A stretch of DNA of 64,000 nt from Gaiellasilicea sp963811885 (GTDB taxonomy: Bacteria; Actinomycetota; Thermoleophilia; Gaiellales; Gaiellaceae): positions 1 to 64,000 of the forward strand of contig CAWETB010000004.1 of assembly GCA_963811885.1 (NCBI GenBank), written 5' to 3'. This document shows positions 17,906 through 28,288 of this stretch, one piece after another. The notes under the pieces are model-generated. The model did not search any database. It worked only from the letters and a program-made list of their open reading frames with translations, and was not told where the DNA came from. Position numbers and translations under genes: made by a program. Position 1 is the first letter of the stretch, and the number at the start of each line of letters is the position of its first letter.

Positions 17906-19451
17906 GTGGCGAACGAGCGCAGCAGCTTCTACCGCCGAGTCCTCGAGCAGCTGCTCGACGAGGGGGTGATCGGGCGCGACATGAGCGTGCTGGTCGTCGC
18001 CGGCGGACCCGCCGACCGCGACGCCTTCCGCGAGCTCGGCTTCGCGCAGGTGACGATCTCGAACGTCGACGAGAAGGTGGCCGCCGAGGAGCTCGAGCCG
18101 TACGACTGGAGCTTTCAGGACGCCGAGGCCCTCACCTATCCGGACGGGAGCTTCGATCTGACCGTCGTCTCGGCGGGGCTCCACCATTGCCGGTCGCCGC
18201 ACCGTGCGCTGCTCGAGCTGTACCGCGTCGCGCGCGTCGCCGCGATCGCGCTCGAGAGCCGGGACAGCGCCCTGATGCGCGTCGCGGTCAAGCTCGGCGC
18301 CGTCGACGAGTACGAGCTCGCGGCCGTCGCGGCCCACGGCCTCCGCTCCGGCGGCGTCGCGAACACGAGCACGCCGAACTACGTCTACCGCTGGTCGGAG
18401 CGCGAGGTCGAGAAGACGGTTGCGTCGTTCGCGCCGCACGCCCGCCACCGGATCCACTTCTTCCGCGAGTTCGAGCTCCCGGAGGCGCTCGTCGAGATCG
18501 ACCGCGGCGCCCGCGCCGGCGTCCTGCGCCTCGCCCGGCCGGTCGTGACGGGCATCACGCACGTCCTGCCGCGGCAGGCGAACCTGTTCGCGTTCGCGAT
18601 CGAGAAGCCGCGGCTCCCGGACGACCTCCAGCCCTGGATGCGCGCCGACGGTGGCGAGCTCCAGCCCGATCCCGAGGTGGTCGGCCGCCGGTACGGAGAC
18701 GGCGCGACGAGCCTCGACCGCCACCAGCAGGACTGGGACCGCCTCGCCGAGGTCGATGCGCTCTGGGCCGTGCTGACCCGGCCGGGGCGGAAGGGCGGGC
18801 GCTGGAACGTGGATGAGTTCTTCGCAACCGGCGAGGCGGAGATCGCGCATGTCTTCGACCGTCGCCGACTCGCTCGACCGGCCGGCTCGCCGCGGGCGAG
18901 CGCTCGACTTCGGCTCCGGGGTCGGCCGGCTGACACGCGCGCTCTGCACCCGCTTCGAGCACGCGATCGGCGTCGACATCTCCGCGGCGATGGTCGAGCA
19001 GGCGCAGCGCCTGAACGCGGGCTTCGACGGCTGCGAGTTCCGCGTCAACGCCGCCTCCGACCTCGGGCAGCTGGAGACGGGGTCGTTCGACTTCGTCTAC
19101 TCGAGCATCGCGCTGCAGCACATTCCGACGGAGGCCGAGATCGAGCGGTACGTGACCGAGTTCCTCCGCGTCGTCCGCGGCGACGGCCTCGTCGTCTTCG
19201 GGATCCCGTACCACATCCCGTCGCTCTGGTCGTTCCAGCCGCGCCGCCGCGTCTATGCGCTCCTGCGGCGGCTCGGCGTCTCGGAGCAGTGGATGCTGAG
19301 AAAGACGCCGCTGACGCCGATGCGGATGACGACCGTGCCCGAGGCGGAGGTGCGCCGTCTGCTCGAGCGCGAAGGCGCCACCGTGCTGCACACCGAGCCG
19401 ATCGACGAGGGCCCGATCAGAGCCCTGCGCTACTACGTCAGCCCGGCGTAG
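17906..19451 (+). CDS. Fusion of two SAM-dependent methyltransferase domains, one frameshift
   Basis: The first domain (residues about 1-255) has VLVVAGGPADRDAFRELGF, DAEALTYPDGSFDLTVVSAG and GLHHCRSPHRALLELYRV, a Methyltransf_11-like core with a divergent glycine loop. The second (from about residue 260) opens with SLDRHQQDWDRLAEVDALW and EFFATGEAEIAHVF, then after a one-base shift near 18865 shows RALDFGSGVGRLTRAL, GVDISAAMVEQAQRLN, SFDFVYSSIALQHIPTE and VVFGIPYHIPSLW. No stop codon exists in any frame between the domains, so the join is not just a lost stop. The end overlaps the minus-strand GT4 gene by 19 bases. Confidence 0.72.
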
Positions 19452-20489
19452 ATCGCCTCGTGCCGGCGGGCCGTCTCCGCCCAGGTGAAGCGCCGCGCCT
19501 GCTCGGGGCCGGCGGCGGCAAAGCGCTGCGGCGCGTCGAGCACGCCCGACACCACCGCCGCGATGTCCTCGACGTCCTCGGGATCGAACAGCGCCGCAGC
19601 CTCACCGGCGACCTCGGCGATCGCCGGGATGTTCGAGGCGGCGACTGGCGCGCCGGACGCCATCGCCTCGAGCGGCGGCTGGCCGAAGCCCTCGTAGAGG
19701 CTCGGGAAGACGAGGCAGGCGGTGCGCCGGTAGAGCGAGGCGAGCTCCTCGCCCGGAACGAGACCGCGTACGTCGACGCCCGGCGGGACGGCTCGGCCCT
19801 CGTGCCCGCCGCCCGTGAGCACGAGCGTGAGCTCCGGCCGCTCCTCCCGCAGCAGCGCGAACGCCTCGAAGAGGCGAGCGTGGTTCTTGTGCGGCCACGG
19901 CCGGGCCGGATAGAGCAGGAACGGCTCGCGCTCTTCGCTCCCGGGCCGGAAGCGCTCGTGGTCGACCCCCCAGGGGATCGCGTGCACGTGCTCCGGCGCC
20001 AGCCCCAGCAGCTCGATCGCGCGGCGGCGGACGAACTGGCTCGGGACGATCACGGCATCCGCGGTGCGGGCCGACCGCTCGTGCGTGCGCGCCCGCCACA
20101 GCCGCTCGGCGCGGGAGAAGAGCTCGGGATGGTCGAGGTGCTGGAGGTCGTGCACGGTCACGACGGTCGGCACGTCGAGCGGCCGGCAGCGCGATCGTGA
20201 GCGGGTAGTGGACGAGATCGAGGCCTGCGAGCCGTTCGCGCAGCTTGCCCGGGCGAATCGTCGCGAGCGTCATCGCGACCAGGCGCTCCCGGATGCTGCG
20301 CGCGTCCCGATACTCCGGCACGGGCGTCTCCGGGAGCCCCTCGCCTGCGCCGGGCGCCGCCGGCGGTGTGAAGGCGACGTAGTCGAGCGTCCCCACCTCG
20401 GCCAGGCCGCGGGCAAGCCCGCGCGCGGATGTCTCGGCGCCGCCGACCTCGCCGGGGACGAGCGTGAGGAGGCTGAGCCCGACCCGCAT
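19433..20489 (-). CDS. GT4 glycosyltransferase, one frameshift
   Basis: About 351 residues, GT-B fold. The N-terminus MRVGLSLLTLVPGEVGGAET carries the Gly-rich acceptor loop. After a one-base insertion near 20182 the protein continues VPTVVTVHDLQHLDHPELF, then VIVPSQFVRRRAIELLG, a KNHARLFEAFALL helix and the donor site LVFPSLYEGFGQPPLEAMAS with the GT4 ExxxxxxE glutamates. It is on the minus strand, divergent from the operon starting at 20529. Donor and acceptor are unknown. Confidence 0.82.
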
Positions 20490-20516
20490 CCGGGGGAGCG
20501 TATCCCGCCCTCCCGG

Positions 20517-20522
20517 TACAAT
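20517..20522 (+). promoter_or_regulatory. -10 box TACAAT of the main glycosyltransferase operon
   Basis: A near-consensus TACAAT ends 6 bases before ATG 20529. It is the only promoter-like box seen before the chain of overlapping genes 20529-29043, so it may drive all of them. Confidence 0.6.
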
Positions 20523-20528
20523 CGTCCG

Positions 20529-20924
20529 ATGCCCGACGGCTCCCCGGAAAATGGCGATCTTGCAGGGATTTCTTCAACCCCGGAGACCGACCTGACGGCA
20601 CTCTTCGAGCAGCTGAAGCAGGAGGTGCGGCGCTCCGGCGCGGCACCCGGCGACGCGGCCGGCGGCGCCGACGACCGCAGCGCGGCGCGCGCCGAGGCCG
20701 AGCGGCTCTGGCCGGTGTCGGCCGACCGGAACCTGCGCCTGCGCCCCGGCGTCCGCGGCGGGCTCGGGACGCCCGCAAAGGCTGTGCTCCGCAAGCTGAT
20801 GCGCTGGTACGTCGAGCCGCTCGCGTACGACCAGCGCTCCTTCAACGCGGCCGCGCTGCGGCTGATCGACGACCTCGAGGCGCGCGTCGCCGCGCTCGAG
20901 GCCGAGTTGAAGCAGCGCTCATGA
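20529..20924 (+). CDS. Conserved-looking small protein with C-terminal coiled coil, first gene of the GT operon
   Basis: 131 residues, no recognised domain. The N-terminal 60 residues are rich in Gly, Ala, Asp and Glu and probably unstructured. The middle reads NLRLRPGVRGGLGTPAKAVL followed by LMRWYVEPL, and the end (FNAAALRLIDDLEARVAALE onward) has heptad spacing. Similar middle segments occur at the start of some glycan methyltransferases, from memory, so it may be a scaffolding or membrane-proximal partner. Its stop overlaps the ATG of the next gene (ATGA). Confidence 0.65.
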   Translation: MPDGSPENGDLAGISSTPETDLTALFEQLKQEVRRSGAAPGDAAGGADDRSAARAEAERLWPVSADRNLRLRPGVRGGLGTPAKAVLRKLMRWYVEPLAYDQRSFNAAALRLIDDLEARVAALEAELKQRS

Positions 20925-21946
20925 GGATCGCGGTCTGTGCGCCGCAGGTTCCGTTCGTTCGAGGCGGGGCCGAGATCATGGCGGACACGCTCGTCGCCGA
21001 GCTCCGCGCCCGCGACCACGAGGCCGAGCTCGTCACCATTCCGTTCAAGTGGTATCCGGGGACGCGCGTGCTCGACCAGGCGTTCCTCTGGCGCCTGCTC
21101 GACCTGACCGAGTCCGACGGGCAGCCGATCGACCTCGTGCTCGCGACGAAGTTCCCCTCGTACGTCGTCCGGCATCCGAACAAGCGCGTGTGGGTGCTGC
21201 ACCAGTTCCGCCAGGCGTACGAGCTCGACCGAACCGATCTGGGCCAGTTCTCCGAAGAACCCCACGACCGGGCGTTGCGGCGCTCGGTCCAAACCCTGGA
21301 CCGGGTTGCGCTCGGCGAGGCGAAGCGGCTCTTCGCCACCTCGCGCAACGTCGCCGAGCGGATCGAGCGCTCCACCGGTCTCGCGGCCGAGGTGCTGCCG
21401 CACCCGCCGCAGGAGCTGCCCTACCGCAACGACGGCTACGGCGACTTCGTCCTCTCGGTCGGCCGGCTCGACCGGGCGAAGCGGAACGACCTCCTGCTCG
21501 AGGCGGCGGCGCTCGACCCCGGCCTGCGCGTCGTGATCGCAGGCGAAGGCCCCGACCGCGACCGGCTCGAGGCGCTCGCCGCCGAGCGCGGCCTGAACGG
21601 GCGCGCCGAGTTCCCCGGCCGCGTCGACGAGGCCGAGCTCGCCTCCCTCTACGCCAACTGCCTGGCCGTCTACTACGCGCCGGTCGACGAGGACTTCGGG
21701 ATGGTCCCCTACGAGGCGTTCCTGTCCGAGAAGCCGGTGCTGACGACGACGGATGCCGGCGGCCCGCTCGAGGTGGTCACGGATGGCCGCACCGGCTACG
21801 TGACCTCGCCCGATCCGGCCGAGCTCGCCCGCGCCGCGGGACGCCTGCGCGAGCGCCCGGACGAGGCGGAGGCGTACGGGCGTGCGGGCAAGGAGCTCGC
21901 CTCCCGGGTCACGTGGGACGCCTGCATCGAGACACTGCTCTCGTGA
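20921..21946 (+). CDS. GT4 glycosyltransferase
   Basis: 341 residues, uninterrupted. N-terminal MRIAVCAPQVPFVRGGAEIM with the acceptor Gly loop, a middle block FATSRNVAERIERSTG, DFVLSVGRLDRAKRNDLLLE, and the donor-binding region VYYAPVDEDFGMVPYEAFLS with conserved glutamates, followed by GPLEVVTDGRTGYV. This is a standard GT4 enzyme. Both ends overlap neighbours by 4 bases, indicating translational coupling in the operon. Confidence 0.9.
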   Translation: MRIAVCAPQVPFVRGGAEIMADTLVAELRARDHEAELVTIPFKWYPGTRVLDQAFLWRLLDLTESDGQPIDLVLATKFPSYVVRHPNKRVWVLHQFRQAYELDRTDLGQFSEEPHDRALRRSVQTLDRVALGEAKRLFATSRNVAERIERSTGLAAEVLPHPPQELPYRNDGYGDFVLSVGRLDRAKRNDLLLEAAALDPGLRVVIAGEGPDRDRLEALAAERGLNGRAEFPGRVDEAELASLYANCLAVYYAPVDEDFGMVPYEAFLSEKPVLTTTDAGGPLEVVTDGRTGYVTSPDPAELARAAGRLRERPDEAEAYGRAGKELASRVTWDACIETLLS

Positions 21947-23182
21947 AGGTCGCCTACTACAGCCCGATGCCGCCGGAGCGGTCGGGGATCGCGGACTACA
22001 GCGCCCACCTGCTGCCGGCGCTGCGCGAGCGGATCGGCGTCGAGGTCGTCAAGCGCGGCCGGACACGGCCGGCACGAGGCACCGACGTCTCGCTCTACCA
22101 CGTCGGCAACAACCCGGACGCGCACGGCTGGATCGTCGAGGCGCTCCGCAAGCGGCCCGGCGTCGTCGTCCTGCACGACTTCGTCCTCCATCACCTCGTC
22201 GCCGGGCTGACGATCGGCCGGCGCGACGGGCACGGCTACCTCGACGCGATGGAGCGGGAGGGAGGCGTCGTCGGCCGCCTGCTCGGGCACGGCGTGCTCG
22301 ACAAGCGGATCCCGCCGCTGTGGGAGAGCCGCCCGGAGGACTACCACCTCGCCGGTGAGGTGCTCGACCTCGCCACGGGGCTGATCGTCCACTCGCACTA
22401 CGTCGAGGACCGGGCGCGCGCGGCCGGCTACGAGGGCCCGGTCTGGCGGATCCCGCACCCTGCCTGGGAGCACGCTCCGGTCGCGCCCGCGCAGCTCGAA
22501 GGCGCGCCCCTGATCGGCTCGTTCGGGAACGTCAACGCGAGCAAGCGGATCCCGCAGCTGCTCGAGGCCTTCGCGCGCCTTCGCCGCGACCGCCCGGACG
22601 CGCGGCTGCTGCTCGTCGGCGCCGTCTCGCCCGGCTTCGACCTCGACCGCCGGCTGCAGCGGCTGGGCCTGTCCGGTGAGGGCATCGTCCGGGAGGCGTA
22701 CGTCGAGGAGGAGCGGCTCTGGGCGCTGATGGCCGCGTGCGACGTCTGCGTCAACCTACGCTCGCCGACGATGGGCGAGACGTCCGGCAGCGTCATTCGC
22801 CAGCTCTCGCTCGGCAAGCCGGTGGTCGTCAGCGACGTCGGCTGGTTCGCGGAGCTTCCGGACGACGTCGCGCTGAAGGTGCCGGTCGGAGACGGCGAGA
22901 CCGAGACGCTCTACGCAGCGCTCGAGCTGCTCGCCCGCGACGAGGGCGCCCGCGCGGCGATGTCCGCCGCCGGGCTCGAGCTCGTCCGTAGAGAGCACGA
23001 CCTCGCCCGCGCCGCCGACCTCTATGCCGCCGCGCTCGAGCAGGCCGCGGGCGGGGACGCGGTCGCCACCGCGGTCCTCGGCGACGTCGCAACCGCCGCC
23101 GCCGAGGTCGGGATCGAGGCGGGGTCGCCCGAGGCCGTCCGAGCTGGCGCGGCGCCTCGCCGAGGTCGAGCTTGGTCGATAG
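21943..23182 (+). CDS. GT4 glycosyltransferase with GIADYS N-terminus, frameshift near the end
   Basis: About 412 residues. The N-terminus VKVAYYSPMPPERSGIADYS is a recurring GT4 signature. Later blocks are VVLHDFVLHHLVAGLT, GLIVHSHYVEDRARAAGYEG, APLIGSFGNVNASKRIPQLL and NLRSPTMGETSGSVIRQLSL. Near 23140 the frame shifts by one base; the natural end reads ELARRLAEVELGR with TAG at 23180-23182. GTG 21943 overlaps the previous stop. The next gene starts (TTG 23172) inside this one. Confidence 0.85.
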
Positions 23183-25231
23183 GTTGCGCCGCGCCCCTGC
23201 GTGGGCGTGGCTCGCCGTCATCGTCGCCGGCTCGATGGTCTTCCGAGCCTGGCTCGGCAGCCGCATGCCGGCGCCGTTCATCTTCACCGACGAGCTCAAC
23301 TACCAGGAGAACGCACGCAGCCTCGCGGCCGGCGCCGGGATCCAGGTGCGGGACGAGCCGTTCGGGATCGTCAGCGTGCTCTATCCGCTCCTGCTCGCAC
23401 CCGCGTACATGCTCTTCGACTCGCTGCCGGACGCCTACGCCGCTGCGCGGACGATCAACGCGGTGGTGATGTCGCTGGCGGCGATCCCCGCCTACCTGAT
23501 CGCGCGGCGCCTGCTGCCGCAGGGCCTGTCCCTGCTCGCGGCGCTGCTCGCGGTCGCGCTCCCGTCGCTCGCCTACACCGGCACCCTGATGTCGGAGAAC
23601 GCGTTCTACCCCGCGTTCCTGCTCGCGGCCTGGGCGCTGCTGCGCGCGCTCGACCAGCCGACGCTGCGGCGCCAGCTCGTCCTGCTTGCGGCGTGCGGTG
23701 TCGTCACGCTCGTGCGCGTGCAGGGCATCGCCGTCGTCCTGGCGGCGCTGACCGCCCCGCTGCTGCTCCGGCTCGTCGCCCGGCGGCCGCTGCGGCCGTG
23801 GCTGCCCTTCTTTACGGGATCGTCGCGGGCGGCGCCGTGCTCGTGGTCGGCGCGCAGCTCGCGCGCGGTGCGCTCGATCTCGAGCCTCTTCGGCGCCTAC
23901 CAGGTCGTCGGCGAGGAGAGCTACGACGTCGTCGACGTGCTCAAGTACGTCTTCTGGCATCTCGCCGAGCTCGACCTCTACGTCGGCGTGATCCCGTTCG
24001 CGGCGTTCCTGCTGCTCGCGGCGCGGATCCGCGTCGCTGGAGCCGCGGGTGCAGGCGTTCGTCGCCGCCACGGTCGCGCTCGACGATCTGGACGCTGATC
24101 ATCGTCGCCGCGTTCGCCTCCCGCTTCGCCGGCGCGATCGTCGAGCGGAACATGTTCATGCTCGCGCCGCTGCTGCTGATCGGGCTCCTCGTCTGGATCG
24201 ACCGCGGCGCGCCGAGGCCGCGCATCTACGCGGTCGTCGCCGCTTGCGTGGCGGCGGTGCTGCCGGCACTGATTCCGTACGAGCGCTTCCTGCAGCTGAA
24301 GGTGCGCTCCGACACGCTGATGATCGTGCCGCTCTGGAACGTCCAGGATCATGTCGGGCTGCCACGGCTCGACGAGGTCGTGCTGGTCGGCTGCATCGCC
24401 GCCGCCGCCCTCTTCGTCCTCGTCCCGCGCCGCTATGTGCTCGTCCTGCCCGCGGTGGTGCTGGCCTACTTCGCGATCGTGATCCAGCCGATCCAGGCCG
24501 GCCCGCACGGGATGGAGCAGGCAGCAGCGGGCGCTCTCTTCGAGGGGATTCGGACGGGTCAACGCGACTGGATCGACCGGGCCGTCGCGGACGACAGCGT
24601 CGCCGTGCTCTGGACGGGGAAGACGAATCGCTTCACGGTGCTCATGAACGAGTTCTTCAACCGCTCCGTCGGCCCGGTCTACACGCTCGGCGGGCCGATG
24701 CCGGGCGGCCTGCCCGAGACCGCCGTCCGGGTCGACCCCGAGACCGGCGAGATCCGGCGCGTCGACGATGGGAGCGTGGTCGAGGAGGGCTACGTGCTCA
24801 CCGACGGCACGGTCGCACTCGACGGCGACGCGGTCGCCGCCGACGAGCTGCTCGGGGTCACCGTGTACGGGGTCGGCGGCCCGCTCGTCTCGACGACGAC
24901 CGTGTCGGGCATTGACAACGACTTCTGGTCCGGCCCCGACGCCTCCTACCGGCGTGTCCGCTGCCGCGGCGGCGCGCTCGAGGTCACGCTCGGCAGCGAC
25001 CCCGGCACGTTCAAGGAGGAGCAGACCGTCCTCGCCACCGACGCGGACGGCAACGCGCTCTCGTCGATCACCTTCATGCCGCAGGAGACGGTCAAGCTGC
25101 GGGTGCCGCTCAGGCCGGAGAACGACGTCTGCACGGTCCACTTCCGGATCACGCCGACGGTGGTCCCGGGCGGCGGCGACCTGCGGGAGCTCGGCGCGCG
25201 CTTCCTCGCGTTCGACTACAAGCGGCCGTGA
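23172..25231 (+). CDS. GT39/ArnT-like membrane glycosyltransferase with large extracytoplasmic C-terminus, frameshifted
   Basis: Predicted about 686 residues. The first helix is followed by MPAPFIFTDELNYQENARSL, whose Asp-Glu pair is the GT-C catalytic signature in the first outer loop. About ten hydrophobic helices follow, interrupted by shifts near 23812, 23870, 24035 and 24090. From about 24550 the chain is soluble and ends with a beta-rich domain (GIRTGQRDWIDRAVADDSVA, then GIDNDFWSGPDASYRRVRC and the closing FLAFDYKRP). The TTG start is inferred from the frame and the overlap. Family role: transfer of a sugar from a polyprenyl-phosphate donor on the outer membrane face. Confidence 0.7.
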
Positions 25232-26301
25232 GGATCGTCTACGACGTCAGCCCGCTCTCGCATCCGCTGACCGGCGTCGGCAACTACGTCCGCGGCTCGC
25301 TCGCCGGGCTCGTCGAGGCCGCGGCCGGTGAGCACGAGATCGTCGCGTTCGCGCCGACGAGCCCGGCCGGGCGCAAGGCGATCCCGCGTGCGCTCGACGG
25401 GCTCGACGTCGAGCTCCGCCTCGTGCCGCTGCCGTTCTCGCAGCGCTGGCGCGACGCCTGGAGCCGGCTCGGCAGGCCGTCGCTCGAGCGCTTCCTCGGC
25501 GAGGTCGACGTCTTCCACTACTCCGACTGGATGTACCCGCCGCAGGCCGGCGGCGTCCGCGCGACGACCGTGCACGACCTCGTGCCGCTGCGGTTCCCGC
25601 AGTGGGTGACGCCGAAGACGGCCGCGATGCACGCGGCCAAGTACGCCGACACCGCGCGCTCGGCAGATCTCGTCTTCGTCAACTCCGAGTACACCGGGCG
25701 TGACGTCGTCGAGCGGCTGGGCGTCGGCCCGGAGCGGGTCAAGGTCGCGTACCCGGGCGTGAAGGAGGTCTTTCGGCACGAGGGAGAGCGCGCCGACCTC
25801 GGGCGCCCCTACGTGCTCACGGTGGCCACGCTCGAGCCGCGCAAGAACCTGCAGACCCTCGTGGCCGCGCATCGTCTGCTCGGCGACGACACCCTGCTCG
25901 CGGTCGCTGGGGGCAGCGGCTGGGGCGACCAGCCGGAGCTGCGGGGAGCCAACGTCGTCCGGCTCGGCTTCGTCTCCGACGACGAGCTGGCGCGGCTCTA
26001 CCGCGGCGCCGCCGTCGCCGTCTATCCGTCCCGCTTCGAGGGCTTCGGGATGCCGATCATCGAGGCGATGGCGTGCGGCGCGCCCACGGTCGCGTCGGCG
26101 CACGCGTCGATGGACGAGGCGTCCGGCGCTGCTGCCGTACGCGCCGATCCGGACGATCCCGAGGCGATCGCCGCCGCCGTCCGCGAGGCGTTCGCGCGCA
26201 GGGACGAGCTCGTCCCAGCCGGTGTCGAGCACGCGCGGCAGTTCACCTGGCGTGCGGCGGGCGAGTCGTTCCTCGCCGGGTACGAGGGAGCGTCAGCGTG
26301 A
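25228..26301 (+). CDS. GT4 glycosyltransferase
   Basis: 357 residues, intact. VRIVYDVSPLSHPLTGVGNY start, TTVHDLVPLRFPQWVTP, FVNSEYTGRDVVERLGV, YVLTVATLEPRKNLQTLVAA and VYPSRFEGFGMPIIEAMACG. The set is typical of mannosyl/rhamnosyl GT4 enzymes of the WbpY/MtfB kind. Starts and ends with GTGA overlaps. It closely resembles the next two genes in layout, suggesting expansion by duplication. Confidence 0.92.
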   Translation: MRIVYDVSPLSHPLTGVGNYVRGSLAGLVEAAAGEHEIVAFAPTSPAGRKAIPRALDGLDVELRLVPLPFSQRWRDAWSRLGRPSLERFLGEVDVFHYSDWMYPPQAGGVRATTVHDLVPLRFPQWVTPKTAAMHAAKYADTARSADLVFVNSEYTGRDVVERLGVGPERVKVAYPGVKEVFRHEGERADLGRPYVLTVATLEPRKNLQTLVAAHRLLGDDTLLAVAGGSGWGDQPELRGANVVRLGFVSDDELARLYRGAAVAVYPSRFEGFGMPIIEAMACGAPTVASAHASMDEASGAAAVRADPDDPEAIAAAVREAFARRDELVPAGVEHARQFTWRAAGESFLAGYEGASA

Positions 26302-27269
26302 TCCGGGCCGCGGTCGACGTCTCCCCGCTCGTGCAGACGCGGGCCGGGACGGCGCGCCACGTGCGCGGGCTGCTCGCCGCGCTCGCCGGACGAGAGGGAG
26401 TCGAGGTGGTGCCGCGCTCGTTCGGCGGTCCGGGCAAGGCGGCGTCGGTGGCGCGCGATACGTGGTGGTACTACGCCGGGCTGCCGCGCTCCGCACGTGG
26501 GCTCGAACTGCTCCACTGCACGACCTTCCGCGGCCCACTGCGGGCGTCCGTGCCGTTCACGGTCACGCTCCACGACCTCGCGCTCGTCCGGCATCCGGAG
26601 CTGTTCCCGCGCTGGCACCGCCTCTCCGGCCGCGCCGGGATCGGCCCAGTCGCGCGGGCGGCGGACCGGGTCTTCGCCGTCTCCGAGTTCACGAAGCGCG
26701 AGGCGATCGAGCTGCTCGGCGTCCCCGACGAGCGTGTGGCCGTGATCGGGAACGCCATCGAGCCGGTCTTCACGCCCGACGGGCCGGCCGCCGAGGGCGA
26801 GTACGTGCTCGCGGTCGCGACGCTGGAGCCGCGCAAGAATCTCCGCCGGATCGCCGACGCCGCGGCGCGGGCCGGCGTCGAGCTGCGCGTCGTCGGCGCG
26901 CCCGGCTGGGGTGGGGTCGAAACGCCGGGCTGGGTCGGCGAGGTCGACGACGACGAGCTCGCCGCGCTCTACCGCGGCGCCCGTGCGCTCGTCTTCCCCT
27001 CGCTGTACGAGGGGTTCGGCATCCCGGTCCTCGAGGCGATGGCGACCGGCGCGCCGGTGGTGACGAGCCGGGGCGGCGCGACCGAGGAGGTGGCGGGCGG
27101 TGCGGCGGTGCTCGTCGATCCGCTCGATGTCGAGGCGATCGCGGCCGGAATCGAGGAGGCCACTGCGCGGCGCGACGAGCTGCGCCCGCTGGGGCTCGAG
27201 CGGGCACGCGGCTACACATGGGCGTCGGTCGCAGATCGCGTCGAAGCCGTCTGGCGGGAGCTCGCGTGA
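26298..27269 (+). CDS. GT4 glycosyltransferase
   Basis: 323 residues. VIRAAVDVSPLVQTRAGTAR, PFTVTLHDLALVRHPELFPR, VFAVSEFTKREAIELLGVPD, YVLAVATLEPRKNLRRIADA and LVFPSLYEGFGIPVLEAMAT. The frame stays open far upstream, but GTG 26298, overlapping the preceding stop, begins the conserved fold. Shorter than the usual 350-380 residues because the region before the second Rossmann domain is compact. Confidence 0.9.
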   Translation: MIRAAVDVSPLVQTRAGTARHVRGLLAALAGREGVEVVPRSFGGPGKAASVARDTWWYYAGLPRSARGLELLHCTTFRGPLRASVPFTVTLHDLALVRHPELFPRWHRLSGRAGIGPVARAADRVFAVSEFTKREAIELLGVPDERVAVIGNAIEPVFTPDGPAAEGEYVLAVATLEPRKNLRRIADAAARAGVELRVVGAPGWGGVETPGWVGEVDDDELAALYRGARALVFPSLYEGFGIPVLEAMATGAPVVTSRGGATEEVAGGAAVLVDPLDVEAIAAGIEEATARRDELRPLGLERARGYTWASVADRVEAVWRELA

Positions 27270-28288
27270 CTCCGCTCGTCGTCGTCGACGCCGACGTCCT
27301 CGGCCGCGAGCGCACAGGCGACGAGACGTACGTGCTCAACCTCCTGCGCGAGCTGGCGCCGCTGGCGCCCGCCGCCGGAATTCGGATCGCCGCCGTCGCG
27401 CGCGACCCCGGCCTCGTCCCCGAGGGGATCGAGGCCGTGCGGCTCGGGACGTCGTTCCAGGAGCTGCGGTTGGCGGTGACGCTGCCGCGCCTGCTCCGGA
27501 AGCTCGACGCGGCTCTCGGTCACTTCCAGTACGCGCTGCCGCTCGCGCTGCCGTGCCCTGCGGTCGTGACGATCCACGACCTCTCCTTCGAGCGCGAGCC
27601 GTCGCTGATGAGCCGCAAGGACCGCTTCGTCTTCCAGAGGGTCGTCCCGCGCGCGGCGCGGCAGGCAGTCCGTGTGCTCACCGTCTCCGAGCGGACGCGC
27701 CGCGACCTCCGCGAGCTCTACGACGTCCCGGACGAGAAGATCGTCGTCACCCCGAACGGCGTCGATCCCGCCTTCACGCCAGGCAACACGTTGTTGCAAG
27801 GCGACTACGTCCTGGTCGTCGGCGCGGTCCAGGAGCGGAAGAACCCGCTCGCAGCGCTCGCTGCGGCCGAGGCGGCCGGGCTCCCGCTCGTCGTCGCCGG
27901 GCCGGCCAAGGACGAGGCGCTCGCCCGCGAGCTCGAGCGGCGCGGCGCGCGTGTCACCGGCTACGTCGAGCAGGACGAGCTCGTGCGCCTCTACCGCGGC
28001 GCCGCCTGCCTCGTGCAGGCGTCGCGCTACGAGGGCTTCGGCCTGCCCGTGCTCGAGGCGATGGCCTGCGGGACACCCGTCGTCGCGGTGCCGGAGCCCG
28101 CGCTGCGAGAGGTCGCCGGGGACGCTGCCGTCTGGGCCGAGGAGCGTGAGCTTGCCGACGGGATCCGGCGCGCAGTCGCCGAGCGCGAGCGCCTCGCAGC
28201 GGCAGGGCTCGAGCGGGCGCGCCTCTTCTCCTGGCGTGAGACCGCGCGGCGCACGCTCGATGTCTATCGGGAGGCGTTGGGGCGGTGA
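27266..28288 (+). CDS. GT4 glycosyltransferase
   Basis: 340 residues. VTPLVVVDADVLGRERTGDE, AVVTIHDLSFEREPSLMSRK, VLTVSERTRRDLRELYDVPD, YVLVVGAVQERKNPLAALAA and LVQASRYEGFGLPVLEAMAC carry the GT-B donor-binding glutamates. GTG 27266 overlaps the previous stop by 4 bases and its own stop overlaps the next GTG. Third of three similar GT4 enzymes in a row. Confidence 0.92.
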   Translation: MTPLVVVDADVLGRERTGDETYVLNLLRELAPLAPAAGIRIAAVARDPGLVPEGIEAVRLGTSFQELRLAVTLPRLLRKLDAALGHFQYALPLALPCPAVVTIHDLSFEREPSLMSRKDRFVFQRVVPRAARQAVRVLTVSERTRRDLRELYDVPDEKIVVTPNGVDPAFTPGNTLLQGDYVLVVGAVQERKNPLAALAAAEAAGLPLVVAGPAKDEALARELERRGARVTGYVEQDELVRLYRGAACLVQASRYEGFGLPVLEAMACGTPVVAVPEPALREVAGDAAVWAEERELADGIRRAVAERERLAAAGLERARLFSWRETARRTLDVYREALGR

